64,000 bases of DNA from Aurantiacibacter luteus (GCF_001010945.1 NZ_LBHB01000002.1:913501-977500); one strand, 5' to 3'. Positions 16,203 to 26,739 are shown, counted from the first letter of the stretch. Notes: generated by a model not told the origin, from the letters alone. Made by a program: numbers and translations.

Positions 16203-17363
16203 TCAGGCTCCTTTGCGATGATAGTTGTGCGGGACGAAGGGAAGGGGGACGACGCGGGCGGGCAGGTGCTTGCCGCGGACCTCGCAGGTGAGATCGGACC
16301 CCTGCGCGGCGCTCGCCGCGTCGACATAGGCCATGGCGATCGGATAGCCGAGCGTGGGCGAGAAGCCGCCGCTGGTGACCGTGCCTACCTTGATGTCGCC
16401 CGAATAGACATCCGCCCCCTCGCGCGCGGGGAGACGTCCTTCGAGCGCCAAGCCCACGAGCTTGCGGCCCGTGCCCTCGGCGATCTCGCGGCGGATCCGC
16501 TCGCAGCCTGGGAACCCGCCGCCGGTGTCGGCGCGGCGGCGCTTGTTGATGCCGAACACCAGCCCCGCCTCGATGGGCGAGGTCTCGGGCGAGAGGTCGT
16601 GGCCGTAGAGCGGCAGGCCCGCCTCGAGCCGCAGGCTGTCGCGCGCGCCGAGGCCGATGGGCTGGACCTCGGGCTGGTCGAGCAACAGGCTGGCCACGCG
16701 CGCCACCTCGGCAGCGGGGACGGAGATCTCGAAGCCGTCCTCGCCGGTGTAGCCCGAGCGACTGATCCAGGCGGGCACGCCATCGATGGCGAATTCCCCA
16801 CCGCGCATGAAGGTGAGCGCGGAAAAGTCGCCTTCGGTAACGCGGGCCAGCGCCGTCGCGGCTTCCGGACCCTGCAGGGCGAGGAGCGCGCTGTCCTCCA
16901 GGTGGTTCAGCGAGACCTCGTCGGGCAGATGTTCGCGCAAGGTGGCGATGTCGTCCCACTTGGTCGCGCCGTTGACGACGAGGTAGAAACCCGTGCCCCA
17001 GCGCGTCACCATCAGGTCGTCGAGCACGCCGCCGTTCTCGTCGAGCAGCAGCGAATAGCGCACCTGGCCCACTGTCATGGTCGACAGGTCGATGGGCAGC
17101 ACGGCCTCCAATGCCGCCTCCGCGCCCTCTCCGCTGACGTAGAGCTGGCCCATGTGGGAGACATCGAACAGGCCCGCGTGGGTCCGCGTCCAGTTATGCT
17201 CGGCCACGATGCCGCCGTGCTCGCCGGCGTACTGGATCGGCATCTCGTAGCCCGCGAAGGGCACCATGCGGGCGCCGAGGTCGCGATGCCAGGCGTCGAG
17301 CGGCAGCGTTGCGGGCGGGGCTTCGATATCGGTTTGGGGATCGCTCAAGACAGGCTCCGGCAC
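16203..17363 (-). CDS. gcvT: Aminomethyltransferase (glycine cleavage T protein)
   Basis: A 386-residue folate enzyme that transfers the methylene of the H-protein-bound intermediate to tetrahydrofolate and releases ammonia. The segments LDAWHRDLGARMVPFAGYEMPIQY, DVSHMGQL and SGYTGEDGFEI are characteristic. The most probable start is a GTG at 17363 about 40 bases below the glycine riboswitch; the Shine-Dalgarno signal is weak, which fits control by the leader. It is the first gene of the gcv operon. Confidence 0.96.
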   Translation of the reverse strand: MPEPVLSDPQTDIEAPPATLPLDAWHRDLGARMVPFAGYEMPIQYAGEHGGIVAEHNWTRTHAGLFDVSHMGQLYVSGEGAEAALEAVLPIDLSTMTVGQVRYSLLLDENGGVLDDLMVTRWGTGFYLVVNGATKWDDIATLREHLPDEVSLNHLEDSALLALQGPEAATALARVTEGDFSALTFMRGGEFAIDGVPAWISRSGYTGEDGFEISVPAAEVARVASLLLDQPEVQPIGLGARDSLRLEAGLPLYGHDLSPETSPIEAGLVFGINKRRRADTGGGFPGCERIRREIAEGTGRKLVGLALEGRLPAREGADVYSGDIKVGTVTSGGFSPTLGYPIAMAYVDAASAAQGSDLTCEVRGKHLPARVVPLPFVPHNYHRKGA

Positions 17364-17399
17364 GGGTCGGCCATGACCGGTTGCCGGCCACGTTCACCA

Positions 17400-17592
17400 T
17401 GCCCCCTCTGTCGCTGGGACCTGAGAGATTCCGGCGCTGCCGGGGCCGCGCCTTACTCCGTCGGTGGCCGCCCTTGCGAGGCGACGCTTTCCAGAGCGTC
17501 CGTTCCAGTCGCGCGGTCCGGTGACCTGAGAGTTTCCGGGGCGGTTGCTCCTTCGGTGCCTGCCGTTGCGGACAGGCTCTCCCGCGCTGCTG
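17400..17592 (-). promoter_or_regulatory. Tandem glycine riboswitch in the gcv operon leader
   Basis: On the minus strand two glycine aptamers are recognisable. The first, about 17592-17524, has GCGGGAGAGCC, CACCGAAGGAGCAA and GGAAACTCTCAGGTCAC. The second, about 17497-17400, has ACGCTCTGGAAAGCG, CACCGACGGAGTAAG and GGAATCTCTCAGGTCCC and ends in the typical GACAGAGGGGG. The short linker between aptamers is also typical. Family knowledge says glycine binding raises expression of gcvT operons; the exact expression platform (the 40 bases before gcvT) was not resolved. Confidence 0.95.
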
Positions 17593-17687
17593 CCGAGCGA
17601 TTGCGCGCTCACCAGACCGCGCCGCTCTGCTGGAAACCGCCGAACCGGTCAATCGCAATTCGTCGGCTCGTGTCTATCCTGCGTGGC

Positions 17688-19808
17688 CTAGCTCGCTTTT
17701 GCCCGCTGCCGCCAGGCGTGGAGCAGGGGCTCGGTGTAGCCGCTCGGCTGCTCGCAGGCCTGCATGACCAGCGCCCGCGCCGCGCGGTAGGCGGGCGAGC
17801 GATCCTCGCGCCCCGCCATCGGCAGGTAGGCCGGATCGCCGAAGTTCTGCGCGTCAACCTTGGCCGCCATGCGCGCCAGCGCCGCATCGACCTCGCGCTC
17901 GCCGACGAGGCCGTGCAGCAGCCAGTTGCCGACGTGCTGGCTGGCGATCCGGAGCGTCGCGCGGTCTTCCATCAGCCCGACGTCGGCGAGGTCGGGCACC
18001 TTGGAACAGCCCACGCCCTGCTCGACCCAGCGCACCACGTAGCCGAGGATGGCCTGCAGGTTGGTGTCGAGTTCGTGCGCGATGGTCTCGTTCGACAGCG
18101 TCTCGTCGCCCAGCAGCGGCACCGTGAGCAGGTCGGCCAGCGGCGCGGGCGTCTCCCCCATGCGCGCCGCCTGCGCCTCGGCTACCGACACCTGATGATA
18201 GTGCATGGCGTGGAGCGTTGCGGCGGTGGGCGAGGGCACCCAGGCCGTGCTCGCGCCGCTGTTCGGGTGGGCGACTTTCTGCTCGAGCATGGCCTGCATC
18301 CGGTCGGGCGCGGCCCACATGCCCTTGCCGATCTGCGCCCTGCCCGCGAACCCGCAGGCGAGCCCGACCTGCACGTTGCGCGCTTCGTAGGCGGCGATCC
18401 AAGTGGCCTGCTTGATCCGCTCCTTGGGCAGCACCGGGCCGGCTAGCATGGAAGTGTGAATCTCGTCGCCCGTCCGGTCGAGGAAGCCGGTGTTGATGAA
18501 GAAGATGCGGTCCCTGACGGCATGGATGCAGGCGGCGAGGTTGGCGCTGGTGCGCCGCTCCTCGTCCATCACGCCGATTTTCACCGTGTGGCGCGGCAGG
18601 CCGAGCATGTCCTCGACGGCGTCGAACAGGTCATTGGCAAAGGCGCATTCATCCGGCCCGTGCATCTTGGGTTTCACGATGTAGATCGCGCCCGTCGCGC
18701 TGTTGCGCCCCCGGTCGTGCATGGCGGCGAGGCAGGTGATGGCGGCATCGCACAGCCCCTCGAAAGCCTCGCTGCCATCGGGCAGCAGCACGGCGGGCGT
18801 GGTCATCAGGTGGCCGACATTGCGGACAAGCAGCAGCGCGCGGCCCTTCAGCGTCAGGTCGCTGCCGTCCGTGGCGGTCCATTCGCGGTCGCCCTCCAAC
18901 CGGCGCGTCATGGTGCGCCCGCCCTTGGTGAAACTCGCCTCCAGCGTGCCCTGCATCAGACCGAGCCAGTTGCGGTAGGCCGCGACCTTGTCCTCGGCGT
19001 CGACGGCGGCGACCGAGTCCTCGAGGTCGACGATGGTTGATAGCGCGCTCTCCAGGCGCACGTCGGCCAGCCCCGCCGGATGCGCCGCGCCGATGGGGTG
19101 GTTGCGGTCGACAATGAGTTCGATGTGGAGGCCGTTGCTCGCCAGCAGCAGGTCCGGCCCGCGCATGCCGCGCAGCTGCGAAGGGTCGGCAAGCGCGGGC
19201 GCGCCGCCCTGCCAATCGGCCCAGCAACCTTCGGCCAGCGGACAGGCCGCCTCGAGGAAATGCCGGGCCGCGGCGACGACCCGCGCTCCGCGTGTCGCGT
19301 CATAGGGCCCGGTGGGCGGCACCTGGCCGTCCAGAGCATCGGTGCCGTAAAGGGCGTCGTATAGACTGCCCCAGCGAGCATTGGCGGCGTTGAGCAGGAA
19401 GCGGGCGTTGAGCACCGGGACCACGAGCTGCGGCCCGGCAATCTCCGCGATCTCGGGATCGACGCCCACGGTGCCGATCCGGAACGGCGCGGGTTCGGGC
19501 ACGAGATAGCCAATCTCGCGCAGGAACGCCTCGGGCGCACCCGAGCCGGCTTCGGGATTGGCTCGGTGCCATTCGTCGATCTGCGCCTGCAAGTTGTCGC
19601 GGCGGGCGAGCAGGGCGCGGTTGATCGGCGTGAAATGCCCGTGCAGCGCGGCGAAGCCTTGCCAGAAGGCTTCCGCCGCAACGCCGGAGCCGGGCAGCGC
19701 CTCCTCCTCCACAAACTCGGCGAGCGGGGCGGCGACGGCGAGCCCGGCGCGCTCGACGTAGCCCGCTGCCGTCATGTCGTCCCGAAGGGTCGGTGCCGCG
19801 CTCGCCAT
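17688..19808 (-). CDS. glcB: Malate synthase G
   Basis: A 706-residue monomeric malate synthase that condenses glyoxylate with acetyl-CoA; it completes the glyoxylate shunt begun by aceA upstream. Family segments seen include [22 protein letters not shown] ([10 protein letters not shown]), [42 protein letters not shown] and the C-terminal AHELDTNLQ. The ATG at 19808 has a perfect GGAGG 8 bases upstream; the extra 24 codons of open frame upstream are not used. A 50-codon ORF sits between aceA and this gene, and the three form one transcript. Confidence 0.97.
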   Translation of the reverse strand: MASAAPTLRDDMTAAGYVERAGLAVAAPLAEFVEEEALPGSGVAAEAFWQGFAALHGHFTPINRALLARRDNLQAQIDEWHRANPEAGSGAPEAFLREIGYLVPEPAPFRIGTVGVDPEIAEIAGPQLVVPVLNARFLLNAANARWGSLYDALYGTDALDGQVPPTGPYDATRGARVVAAARHFLEAACPLAEGCWADWQGGAPALADPSQLRGMRGPDLLLASNGLHIELIVDRNHPIGAAHPAGLADVRLESALSTIVDLEDSVAAVDAEDKVAAYRNWLGLMQGTLEASFTKGGRTMTRRLEGDREWTATDGSDLTLKGRALLLVRNVGHLMTTPAVLLPDGSEAFEGLCDAAITCLAAMHDRGRNSATGAIYIVKPKMHGPDECAFANDLFDAVEDMLGLPRHTVKIGVMDEERRTSANLAACIHAVRDRIFFINTGFLDRTGDEIHTSMLAGPVLPKERIKQATWIAAYEARNVQVGLACGFAGRAQIGKGMWAAPDRMQAMLEQKVAHPNSGASTAWVPSPTAATLHAMHYHQVSVAEAQAARMGETPAPLADLLTVPLLGDETLSNETIAHELDTNLQAILGYVVRWVEQGVGCSKVPDLADVGLMEDRATLRIASQHVGNWLLHGLVGEREVDAALARMAAKVDAQNFGDPAYLPMAGREDRSPAYRAARALVMQACEQPSGYTEPLLHAWRQRAKAS

Positions 19809-19821
19809 CAGCTTACCTCCC

Positions 19822-19974
19822 TCAGCCGATCCGGCCGAGACGGTGATGCAGGTTCGCCATGCGCGAATTGTCCGTATCATCGGGATTGTTGCGGACGAAT
19901 TCGGCCAGCGCCCGGCGCAGCAGGGGGAAATCCTGCTTGGCGAAGACGGGGCGGGACATCGTAGGTTCGGTCAT
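19822..19974 (-). CDS. Small conserved-looking protein of unknown function between aceA and glcB (50 residues)
   Basis: The ORF begins [20 protein letters not shown], has AAGGAGA 7 bases before its ATG and ends 13 bases before glcB, so it looks translated as part of the glyoxylate-shunt operon. It is rich in charged residues (Arg, Asp, Asn), has no hydrophobic segment and no cysteine, and probably forms one or two helices ([15 protein letters not shown]). I do not recognise a named family. Its place between two enzymes that share glyoxylate hints at a link with that pathway, which is inference. Confidence 0.7.
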   Translation of the reverse strand: MTEPTMSRPVFAKQDFPLLRRALAEFVRNNPDDTDNSRMANLHHRLGRIG

Positions 19975-20026
19975 CGTCTTTCTCCTTGGTTCGGTACTCA
20001 GGCCGCAAACTGGTTCCCCGCGGCCA

Positions 20027-21622
20027 TCAGGCCGCAAATTGATTCATCGTGTTGTGCTCGCCGCCGGCCTTGAGGGCCGCTTCGCCGGCAAAGGCTTCCT
20101 TGTGGTCGTCGCCGATGTCGGAGCCGGCCATGTTCTGGTGCCGCACGCAGGCGATGCCCTGGCGGATCTCCTCGCGCTGCACCTGCTTGACGTAGCCGAG
20201 CATGCCTTCCTCGCCGAAGTAGCGCTTCGCCAGGTTGTCGGTGCTGAGCGCCGCGGTGTGGTAGGTCGGCAGGGTAATGAGGTGGTGGAAGATTCCCGCC
20301 CGCTTCGCCGCATCGGCCTGGAAGGTGCGGATGCGCTCGTCGGCTTCCTTGCCCAGCTCGCTGTCATCGTAGTGCTGGCTCATCAGACGCTCGCGGTCGT
20401 ACAGCGTCATGTCGCGGCCCTCCGCGGCCCAGGCGTCGAACACCTGCTGGCGGAAGTTCAGCGTCCAGTTGAAGCTGGGCGAATTGTTGTAGACGAGCTT
20501 GGCGTTCGGCACGACCTCGCGGATGCGGTCGACCATGCCGGCAATCTGTTCGATGTGCGGCTTCTCGGTCTCGATCCACAGCAGGTCCGCGCCGTTCTGC
20601 AGGCTGGTGATGCAGTCGAGCACGCAGCGGTCCTCGCCGGTGCCGGGGCGGAACTGGTAGAGGTTCGAGGGCAGGCGCCGGGGGCGCAGCAGCCTGCCCT
20701 CGCGGCTGACAAGCACCTCTCCCGTACCGATGTCAGCCGGATCGACCTCCTCGCAATCGAGGAAGGCGTTGTACTGGTCGCCGAGGTCGCCCGGTTCGCG
20801 GATAAAGGCGATCTGCTTGGTCAGACCGGCGCCCAGCGAATCGGTGCGAGCGACGATGATCCCGTCCTCGACACCCAGTTCGAGGAAGGCGTAACGGATG
20901 GCGCGGATCTTCTGCAGGAAGTCCTCGTGCGGCACGGTGACCTTGCCATCCTGGTGGCCGCACTGCTTCTCGTCGGACACCTGGTTCTCGACCTGGATGG
21001 CGCAGGCCCCGGCCTCGATCATTTTCTTGGCGAGCAGGTAGGTCGCCTCGGCATTGCCGAAGCCCGCGTCGATATCGGCGATGATCGGCACGACGTGGGT
21101 CTGGTGCTCGTCGATCTGGCGCAACAGGCGGTGGGTCGCGACGGCATCGCCCGCGGCCTTGGCGGCATCGAGCTCGCGGAACAGGCCGCCCAGCTCGCGC
21201 GCATCGGCCTGGCGCAGGAAGGTGTATAGCTCGCCGATGAGGGCGGGCACGCTCGTCTTCTCGTGCATCGACTGGTCGGGCAGCGGGCCGAACTCGCTGC
21301 GCAGCGCGGCGATCATCCAGCCCGAGAGATAGAGGTAGCGGCCCTTGGTGGTGCCGAAATGCTTCTTGATGGCGATCATCTTCTGCTGCCCGATGAACCC
21401 GTGCCAGCAGCCCAGCGACTGGGTGTAGGCGGCCGGGTCCGCATCGTAGGCGGCCATGTCGGCGCGCATGATTTTGGCGGTGTAGCGGGCGATGTCGAGC
21501 CCGGTGGGAAAGCGGTTCTGCACTTTCATCCGCGCGGCGACGTGCGGATCGATGCCCGCCATGCTGGCACCGGGCCGCTCGATAGCCTGCTGCATCCGGT
21601 TGATGGTGTGAGCGTAAGTCAT
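20027..21622 (-). CDS. aceA: Isocitrate lyase (large form)
   Basis: A 531-residue enzyme that splits isocitrate to succinate and glyoxylate. The active-site signature is SDEKQCGHQDGKVTVP, the variant of KKCGH found in the longer isocitrate lyases of Pseudomonas-type organisms, and PIIADIDAGFG binds the metal and substrate. Start: ATG at 21622; the Shine-Dalgarno signal is weak. It is the first gene of aceA-small ORF-glcB and is transcribed away from the XRE regulator at 21761, with an inverted repeat between them that could be its operator. Confidence 0.97.
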   Translation of the reverse strand: MTYAHTINRMQQAIERPGASMAGIDPHVAARMKVQNRFPTGLDIARYTAKIMRADMAAYDADPAAYTQSLGCWHGFIGQQKMIAIKKHFGTTKGRYLYLSGWMIAALRSEFGPLPDQSMHEKTSVPALIGELYTFLRQADARELGGLFRELDAAKAAGDAVATHRLLRQIDEHQTHVVPIIADIDAGFGNAEATYLLAKKMIEAGACAIQVENQVSDEKQCGHQDGKVTVPHEDFLQKIRAIRYAFLELGVEDGIIVARTDSLGAGLTKQIAFIREPGDLGDQYNAFLDCEEVDPADIGTGEVLVSREGRLLRPRRLPSNLYQFRPGTGEDRCVLDCITSLQNGADLLWIETEKPHIEQIAGMVDRIREVVPNAKLVYNNSPSFNWTLNFRQQVFDAWAAEGRDMTLYDRERLMSQHYDDSELGKEADERIRTFQADAAKRAGIFHHLITLPTYHTAALSTDNLAKRYFGEEGMLGYVKQVQREEIRQGIACVRHQNMAGSDIGDDHKEAFAGEAALKAGGEHNTMNQFAA

Positions 21623-21710
21623 GGTCGTGGTATCCCGTCTGGAGTGCGACGGCCCTGATGCCCTGCGAGGCGCGGGCCGGGAATCGCTGCCGGTGTGATC
21701 TTGTCAAACC

Positions 21711-21739
21711 TTACAAGGTCTGCTTGTAAAATTGTAAAG
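21711..21739. promoter_or_regulatory. Candidate operator between aceA and the divergent regulator gene
   Basis: TTACAAG (21711-21717) and CTTGTAA (21723-21729) form a perfect 7-bp inverted repeat with a 5-base spacer, and a further half-site TTGTAAAG lies at 21732-21739. The cluster sits within a 138-base divergent intergenic region. RamB/ScfR-type regulators bind short AT-rich palindromes near glyoxylate and acyl-CoA genes; that the neighbouring regulator binds here is inferred. Confidence 0.55.
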
Positions 21740-21760
21740 TCGTGAGCGGAGGCGAGTGCG

Positions 21761-23155
21761 ATGGCCGTAAAGCCTAGTTACATGGGGCCGCGCCTCAAGC
21801 GCATTCGCCGCGATCTCTCGCTTACGCAGGCCAAGATGGCAGAGGATCTCGACGTCTCGCCCAGCTACATCGCGCTGATGGAGCGCAACCAGCGCCCGGT
21901 CACCGCCGATCTCCTGCTGCGGCTGGCGCGCACCTATGCCGTCGATCTCGCCGATCTCGCGGGCGGAGAGGACGAGGAGGCCGCGGCGCGGATGCAGGCG
22001 GCGCTGCGCAACCCGCTGTTCGCCGACATCGACCTGCCAGCGCTCGACGTCGCCGATATCGCGACCAGCTACCCGGGCTTTGCCGAGGCTTTCCTGCGCC
22101 TCGACCTGGCTCATTCGGAGGAGCAGCTGGCACTTGCCGAACGTGCCGGAGAGGACGGCGAACCGGCCATGGGGGCCAGCGACCCCGTGGCCGAGGCGCG
22201 CGCGTTTCTCGCCGCGCGGCGCAACAGCTTTCCCCTGCTCGACGCCAGTGCCGCCGCCGTCGCCGCCGACGGGGCGGACGCGCGCTCCCTCTCCGATCGC
22301 ATTGCCGAACGCCACGGCCTCAGGGTGGAGATTGCCGACGAGGCGCTGATGCGCGGGGCGCTGCGCTATCACGACTATCACCGCCGCCGCATCATGATCC
22401 ACGAAGGGCTCGAACCCGCCTCGCGCGCGTTCCAGCTCGCGCTGCAACTGGCCGTGCTCGAACAGTCGCAACCCATCGAGGATCTGCTGGCCGAGGGGCG
22501 CTTTTCCGGCGAGGACGCGCGGTTGCTCGCGCGCCGGGCGCTGCAAAGCTACTGGGCGGCGGCGCTGCTGATGCCCTTCGATGCCTTTGCCCGGGCGGCG
22601 AGGCAGCTGCGTTACGACATCGCCTTGCTCGCTGCGCGCTTTGCCGTCAGTTTCGAGCAGGCGGCGCACCGGCTGACGACCCTGCAGCGTCCGGGATCGG
22701 ACGCGGTGCCGTTCTTCTTCCTGCGCATCGACCGCGCGGGCAACGTGTCCAAGCGCTTGGACGGGGCGGGCTTTCCCTTTGCCGCGCATGGCGGGCGCTG
22801 CCCCTTGTGGAACATTCACCATGCCTTCGACCGGCCGGGGTGCATCGACGTCCAGCGGGTCGAACTTCCCGACGGCGAGCGTTATCTGTCCATCGCGCGT
22901 ACGGTGGAGGCGGGCGGGCTGACCTGGAACGGCCCGCGCACCACCCGCGCCGTCGCCCTCGTCTGCCGGGCCGCCGATGCGCCGCGGCTGGTCTATGGCG
23001 ACGGACTGAAGGAAGGGGCGGAGCCGATCGGGCTCGCCTGTCGCATCTGCCATCGCCCGCGTTGCATCGCCCGATCGGCGCCGCCGGTAGGGCGCGAACT
23101 GCTGCCCAACCGCTTCAAGGACGCGGGCCTGCCCTTCGCCTTCGTGGGAGAATAG
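21761..23155 (+). CDS. XRE-family transcriptional regulator of the short-chain fatty acyl (ScfR/RamB) type
   Basis: A 464-residue regulator. The N-terminal Cro/CI helix-turn-helix (about residues 9-63, GPRLKRIRRDLSLTQAKMAEDL, SPSYIALMERNQRPVT) is followed by a degenerate ImmA/IrrE-like region where the zinc-protease HExxH is replaced by ALQLAVLE, and a C-terminal domain with closely spaced cysteines (LACRICHRPRCIARS), as in the ScfR/DUF2083 proteins. Family members respond to acyl-CoAs and control glyoxylate-shunt or methylcitrate genes. Its divergent position next to aceA supports that role. ATG with GGAGGCGAG upstream. Confidence 0.88.
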   Translation: MAVKPSYMGPRLKRIRRDLSLTQAKMAEDLDVSPSYIALMERNQRPVTADLLLRLARTYAVDLADLAGGEDEEAAARMQAALRNPLFADIDLPALDVADIATSYPGFAEAFLRLDLAHSEEQLALAERAGEDGEPAMGASDPVAEARAFLAARRNSFPLLDASAAAVAADGADARSLSDRIAERHGLRVEIADEALMRGALRYHDYHRRRIMIHEGLEPASRAFQLALQLAVLEQSQPIEDLLAEGRFSGEDARLLARRALQSYWAAALLMPFDAFARAARQLRYDIALLAARFAVSFEQAAHRLTTLQRPGSDAVPFFFLRIDRAGNVSKRLDGAGFPFAAHGGRCPLWNIHHAFDRPGCIDVQRVELPDGERYLSIARTVEAGGLTWNGPRTTRAVALVCRAADAPRLVYGDGLKEGAEPIGLACRICHRPRCIARSAPPVGRELLPNRFKDAGLPFAFVGE

Positions 23156-23156
23156 G

Positions 23157-23894
23157 TCAGCCGATACCGGCGAGCGCCGCGAAAACGGCCTCGGCGTGCT
23201 CCTTGCGGCAGACCAGCAGGTCGGGGACGTAGGTATCGCGCCGGTTGTAGACGAGCGGGCTGCCGTCGATGCGGCTGGCGTGGAGCCCATGCGCCAGCGC
23301 CACGGCGGCAGGGGCGCAATTGTCCCATTCGTACTGCCCGCCGGAATGCAGGTAGATGTCCGCCTGCCCGAGCACCACCGCCATCGCCTTGGCCCCGGCG
23401 CTGCCCATCGGCACGAGCTCGGCGCCGAGCGCCCCGGCCACGGCCAGCGCCTCGGCTGCGGGCCGCGTGCGGCTGACGACCATGCGCAGGGTTTCGGGCG
23501 CGGGCGGGACGGCAAGAGGTCGGTCGGAGCGCAGCACGGTGCCGAGGCCCGGGAGCGCCACCGCGCCCACGCTCGGCACGCCATCCTCCGCCAGCCCGAC
23601 ATGCACCGCCCAGTCGCTGCGCGCCTCGCCGTATTCGCGCGTGCCGTCGACGGGATCGACGATCCAGCAGCGCGCCTTGCCGAGCCGCGCCTCTGTATCC
23701 TTGCTCTCCTCGCTCAGCAGCCCGTCCTCGGGGCGTTGCCGGGTGAGGGCATGGACGAGGAACTGGTTGGCCGTCTCGTCCCCTGCCTTGCCGAGCGCCT
23801 TTCCCTCGAACATCCCGCTCGCACGCAGTTCGAGCAGGATGCGCCCCGCAACTTCGGCGAGGTGGGCGGCGAGCTCGGCGTCGGTCAGGGTCAT
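23157..23894 (-). CDS. cysQ: 3'(2'),5'-bisphosphate nucleotidase
   Basis: A 245-residue phosphatase of the inositol monophosphatase fold that hydrolyses PAP (and PAPS) to AMP (APS), clearing the by-product of sulfate activation. The metal-binding motifs are present: LSEESKD near residue 60, [12 protein letters not shown] near residue 77, and [15 protein letters not shown] near the C-terminus. Its ATG overlaps the TGA of cysNC (ATGA), so it is the last, translationally coupled gene of cysD-cysNC-cysQ. It ends next to the convergent ScfR-type gene. Confidence 0.93.
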   Translation of the reverse strand: MTLTDAELAAHLAEVAGRILLELRASGMFEGKALGKAGDETANQFLVHALTRQRPEDGLLSEESKDTEARLGKARCWIVDPVDGTREYGEARSDWAVHVGLAEDGVPSVGAVALPGLGTVLRSDRPLAVPPAPETLRMVVSRTRPAAEALAVAGALGAELVPMGSAGAKAMAVVLGQADIYLHSGGQYEWDNCAPAAVALAHGLHASRIDGSPLVYNRRDTYVPDLLVCRKEHAEAVFAALAGIG

Positions 23895-25825
23895 TTCAGC
23901 GGGAGAATATGGCGCACGATGTGCTCGGCGGCTTCTTCTGCGGTCATCGCTACGGTGTTGACGGTGATTTCCGGTGCCTCGGGCGGCTCGTATGGGCTGT
24001 CGATACCGGTGAAGTTCTTGAGCGCGCCCGACCGCGCCTTCCTGTACAGCCCCTTCACGTCGCGCGCTTCGGCCACCTCCAGCGGGGTATCGACGAAGAT
24101 CTCGACGAACTCGTGGTCCGCCAGCATCTCGCGCACCATCGCCCGCTCGGCGCGGAAGGGGCTAATGAAGGCGGTGAGGACGATAAGGCCGGCATCGGTC
24201 ATCAGCTTCGCCACCTCGCCCACGCGGCGGATGTTCTCGATGCGGTCGGCCTCGGTGAAGCCCAGGTCCTTGTTCAGCCCGTGGCGCACGTTGTCGCCGT
24301 CGAGCAGGAAGGTGTGGCGGTTCATCAGCGCGAGGCGCTTTTCCACCTCGTTGGCGATGGTTGACTTGCCGGAGCCGGAAAGCCCGGTGAACCACAGCAC
24401 GCGCGGCTGCTGGTTCTTGAGACTCGCGTGGTGTTCGCGGCCGATGTCAGTCGCCTGCCAGTGGACGTTCTGGCTGCGGCGCAGGCTGAACTTGAGCATC
24501 CCGGCAGCGACTGTGGCGTTGGTGATCTTGTCGACGAGGATGAAGCCGCCCAAGGTGCGGCTCTTGTCGTAAGGCTCGAACACCAGCGGCTTGTCGGCGA
24601 AGACCTCGGCGACACCGATGTCGTTGAGGCCGAGGGTCTTGGCGGCGAGCTGGTCCATCGTATTCACATCGACGCGGTATTTCGGCTGCTGCACCGTGGC
24701 GCTGACGGTCTGCGTGCCGAGCTTCAGCCAGTAGCCGCGTCCTACCGAAAGGTCGTCGTCCGCCAGCCACACGATCGTCGCCTCGAACTGGTCGGCCACC
24801 TCGGGCGGCGCATCGGCGGCGGCGATGACGGAGCCGCGCGAGCAATCGACCTCGTCGGCCAGCGTCAGCGTGACCGACTGCCCGGCGACGGCCTCGTCCA
24901 GATCGCCGTCCATCGTCACCACCCGCGCGACGGTGCTGGTGCGCCCGCCCGGCAGCACGCGCACCGCGGCACCCGGCTTCACGCTACCACCGGCGATCAG
25001 TCCGGCGAATCCGCGAAAGTCGAGGTTGGGACGGTTGACCCACTGCACCGGCAGGCGGAAGGGCTTGTCAGCTTCGATCTGGGACAACACCTCGACGCTC
25101 TCGAGATGCTCGACGAGGCTTGGCCCACGATACCACGGCGTGTTCGCGCTGGGCGCGCCGTCGGCCTTGGGGGTGATGTTGTCGCCCTTGAACCCGCTGA
25201 TGGGAATGGCGGTGAAGCTCTCGATGCCGATGCTCCTGGCGAACGCGGCATAGTCGGCAACGATAGAGTCGAAGACCTGCTGGTCGTAGTCCACCAGGTC
25301 CATCTTGTTCACCGCCAGCACCACGTTGCGGATGCCGATGAGTTGGCACAGGTAGCTGTGCCGCCGCGTCTGCACGAGCACGCCCTTCCTCGCATCGACG
25401 AGAATGACGGCGAGGTCCGCCGTGCTCGCGCCGGTCACCATGTTGCGCGTGTACTGCTCGTGCCCCGGGCAATCGGCGACGATGAACTTGCGTTTCTCCG
25501 TCGTGAAGAAACGGTAGGCGACGTCGATGGTGATGCCCTGCTCGCGCTCGGCGGCGAGGCCGTCGACCAGCAATGCGAAATCGATCTCCTGCCCTTGCGT
25601 GCCGACCCGCTTGCTGTCGGCGGAAAGCGCGTCGAGCTGGTCCTCGAAAATCATCTTGCTGTCGTAGAGCAGCCGTCCGATCAGCGTGGACTTGCCATCG
25701 TCCACGCTGCCGCAGGTGATGAAGCGCAGCATGGTCTTGTGCTGGTGCGTGTCGAGATAGGCATCGATGTCCTCGGCGATGAGGGCATCGGTCTCGTAGA
25801 CGGACGGGGCCGGGTGGTCGGCCAT
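23891..25825 (-). CDS. cysNC: Bifunctional sulfate adenylyltransferase subunit 1 / adenylylsulfate kinase
   Basis: A 644-residue fusion of CysN (GTPase subunit of ATP sulfurylase) and CysC (APS kinase), which makes PAPS from sulfate with CysD. The N-terminal GTPase has [15 protein letters not shown], the [12 protein letters not shown] switch and NKMDLVD; translation-factor-like beta-barrels follow. The CysC part starts near residue 450 with a Walker A in [15 protein letters not shown] and has [16 protein letters not shown]. Start at ATG 25825, overlapping the cysD stop by one base; the longer frame upstream is a cysD shadow. Confidence 0.96.
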   Translation of the reverse strand: MADHPAPSVYETDALIAEDIDAYLDTHQHKTMLRFITCGSVDDGKSTLIGRLLYDSKMIFEDQLDALSADSKRVGTQGQEIDFALLVDGLAAEREQGITIDVAYRFFTTEKRKFIVADCPGHEQYTRNMVTGASTADLAVILVDARKGVLVQTRRHSYLCQLIGIRNVVLAVNKMDLVDYDQQVFDSIVADYAAFARSIGIESFTAIPISGFKGDNITPKADGAPSANTPWYRGPSLVEHLESVEVLSQIEADKPFRLPVQWVNRPNLDFRGFAGLIAGGSVKPGAAVRVLPGGRTSTVARVVTMDGDLDEAVAGQSVTLTLADEVDCSRGSVIAAADAPPEVADQFEATIVWLADDDLSVGRGYWLKLGTQTVSATVQQPKYRVDVNTMDQLAAKTLGLNDIGVAEVFADKPLVFEPYDKSRTLGGFILVDKITNATVAAGMLKFSLRRSQNVHWQATDIGREHHASLKNQQPRVLWFTGLSGSGKSTIANEVEKRLALMNRHTFLLDGDNVRHGLNKDLGFTEADRIENIRRVGEVAKLMTDAGLIVLTAFISPFRAERAMVREMLADHEFVEIFVDTPLEVAEARDVKGLYRKARSGALKNFTGIDSPYEPPEAPEITVNTVAMTAEEAAEHIVRHILPLK

Positions 25826-26739
25826 CAGAAATAGCCCTCCTGCTTCTTCTTCTCCATGCCCGCACCACCCGCATCCTTGTCGATCACGCGGCCCTGCCGC
25901 TCGCTGGTGGTGGTGAGGAGGGTTTCCTGGATGACCTCTGAAAGCGTCGACGCCTCGCTCTCCACCGCGCCGGTCAGCGGGAAGCAGCCCAGCGTGCGGA
26001 AGCGGACGGAGCGGGTGGTGATCTCGGGCAGCGTGCCCATGGCCTGCTCCAGCCGCTCGAGGTCGTCGGCCATGAAAAGCCCGCCCTCGTACTCGTAGGT
26101 CGGGCGCGGGGCGGCGAAGTAGAGCGGGACGATCTCGATGTTCTCCAGCTGGATGTATTGCCACACGTCGAGCTCGGTCCAGTTGGAGATCGGAAAGACG
26201 CGGATGGACTCACCCTTGTTCTTGCGCGCGTTGTAGAAGTTCCACAGCTCGGGCCGCTGGTTCTTGGGGTCCCAGCCGTGACTGGCGGTGCGGAAGGAAA
26301 AGATGCGCTCCTTGGCGCGGCTCTTCTCCTCGTCGCGCCGCGCGCCGCCGAAAGCCGCGTCGAAACCGTGCAGCGTCAGCGCCTGCTTCAACCCTTCCGT
26401 CTTCCACATGTCGGTGTGAAGAGCGCCATGCTGGAAGGGGTTGATGCCCTGCGCCTCTGCCTCCGGGTTGCGGTAGACCAGCAGTTCCATGCCGGCATCG
26501 CGCGCGGCCTTTTCGCGCAAGGCATACATGTCGCGGAATTTCCACGTGGTATCGACGTGCAGCAAGGGGAAGGGCGGAGGCGAGGGGTGAAAGGCCTTCC
26601 TCGCCAGATGCAGCATCACCGCCGAATCCTTGCCGATCGAATAGAGCATGACCGGCCGCTCCGCCTCGGCCACGACCTCGCGCATGATGTGGATGGCCTC
26701 GGCCTCGAGGCGCTGAAGATGGGTAAGCGGTGCGGTCAT
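25825..26739 (-). CDS. cysD: Sulfate adenylyltransferase subunit 2
   Basis: The 304-residue ATP-pyrophosphatase-fold subunit that forms adenosine phosphosulfate. It carries the PP-loop-like [16 protein letters not shown] (about 30-45), [14 protein letters not shown], and the [21 protein letters not shown] block; the C-terminus [10 protein letters not shown] is typical. Start: ATG 26739 (MTAPLTHLQ); upstream in-frame codons lack a ribosome binding site and family support. It is the first gene of the cys operon and is linked to cysNC by a one-base TGATG overlap. Confidence 0.96.
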   Translation of the reverse strand: MTAPLTHLQRLEAEAIHIMREVVAEAERPVMLYSIGKDSAVMLHLARKAFHPSPPPFPLLHVDTTWKFRDMYALREKAARDAGMELLVYRNPEAEAQGINPFQHGALHTDMWKTEGLKQALTLHGFDAAFGGARRDEEKSRAKERIFSFRTASHGWDPKNQRPELWNFYNARKNKGESIRVFPISNWTELDVWQYIQLENIEIVPLYFAAPRPTYEYEGGLFMADDLERLEQAMGTLPEITTRSVRFRTLGCFPLTGAVESEASTLSEVIQETLLTTTSERQGRVIDKDAGGAGMEKKKQEGYF

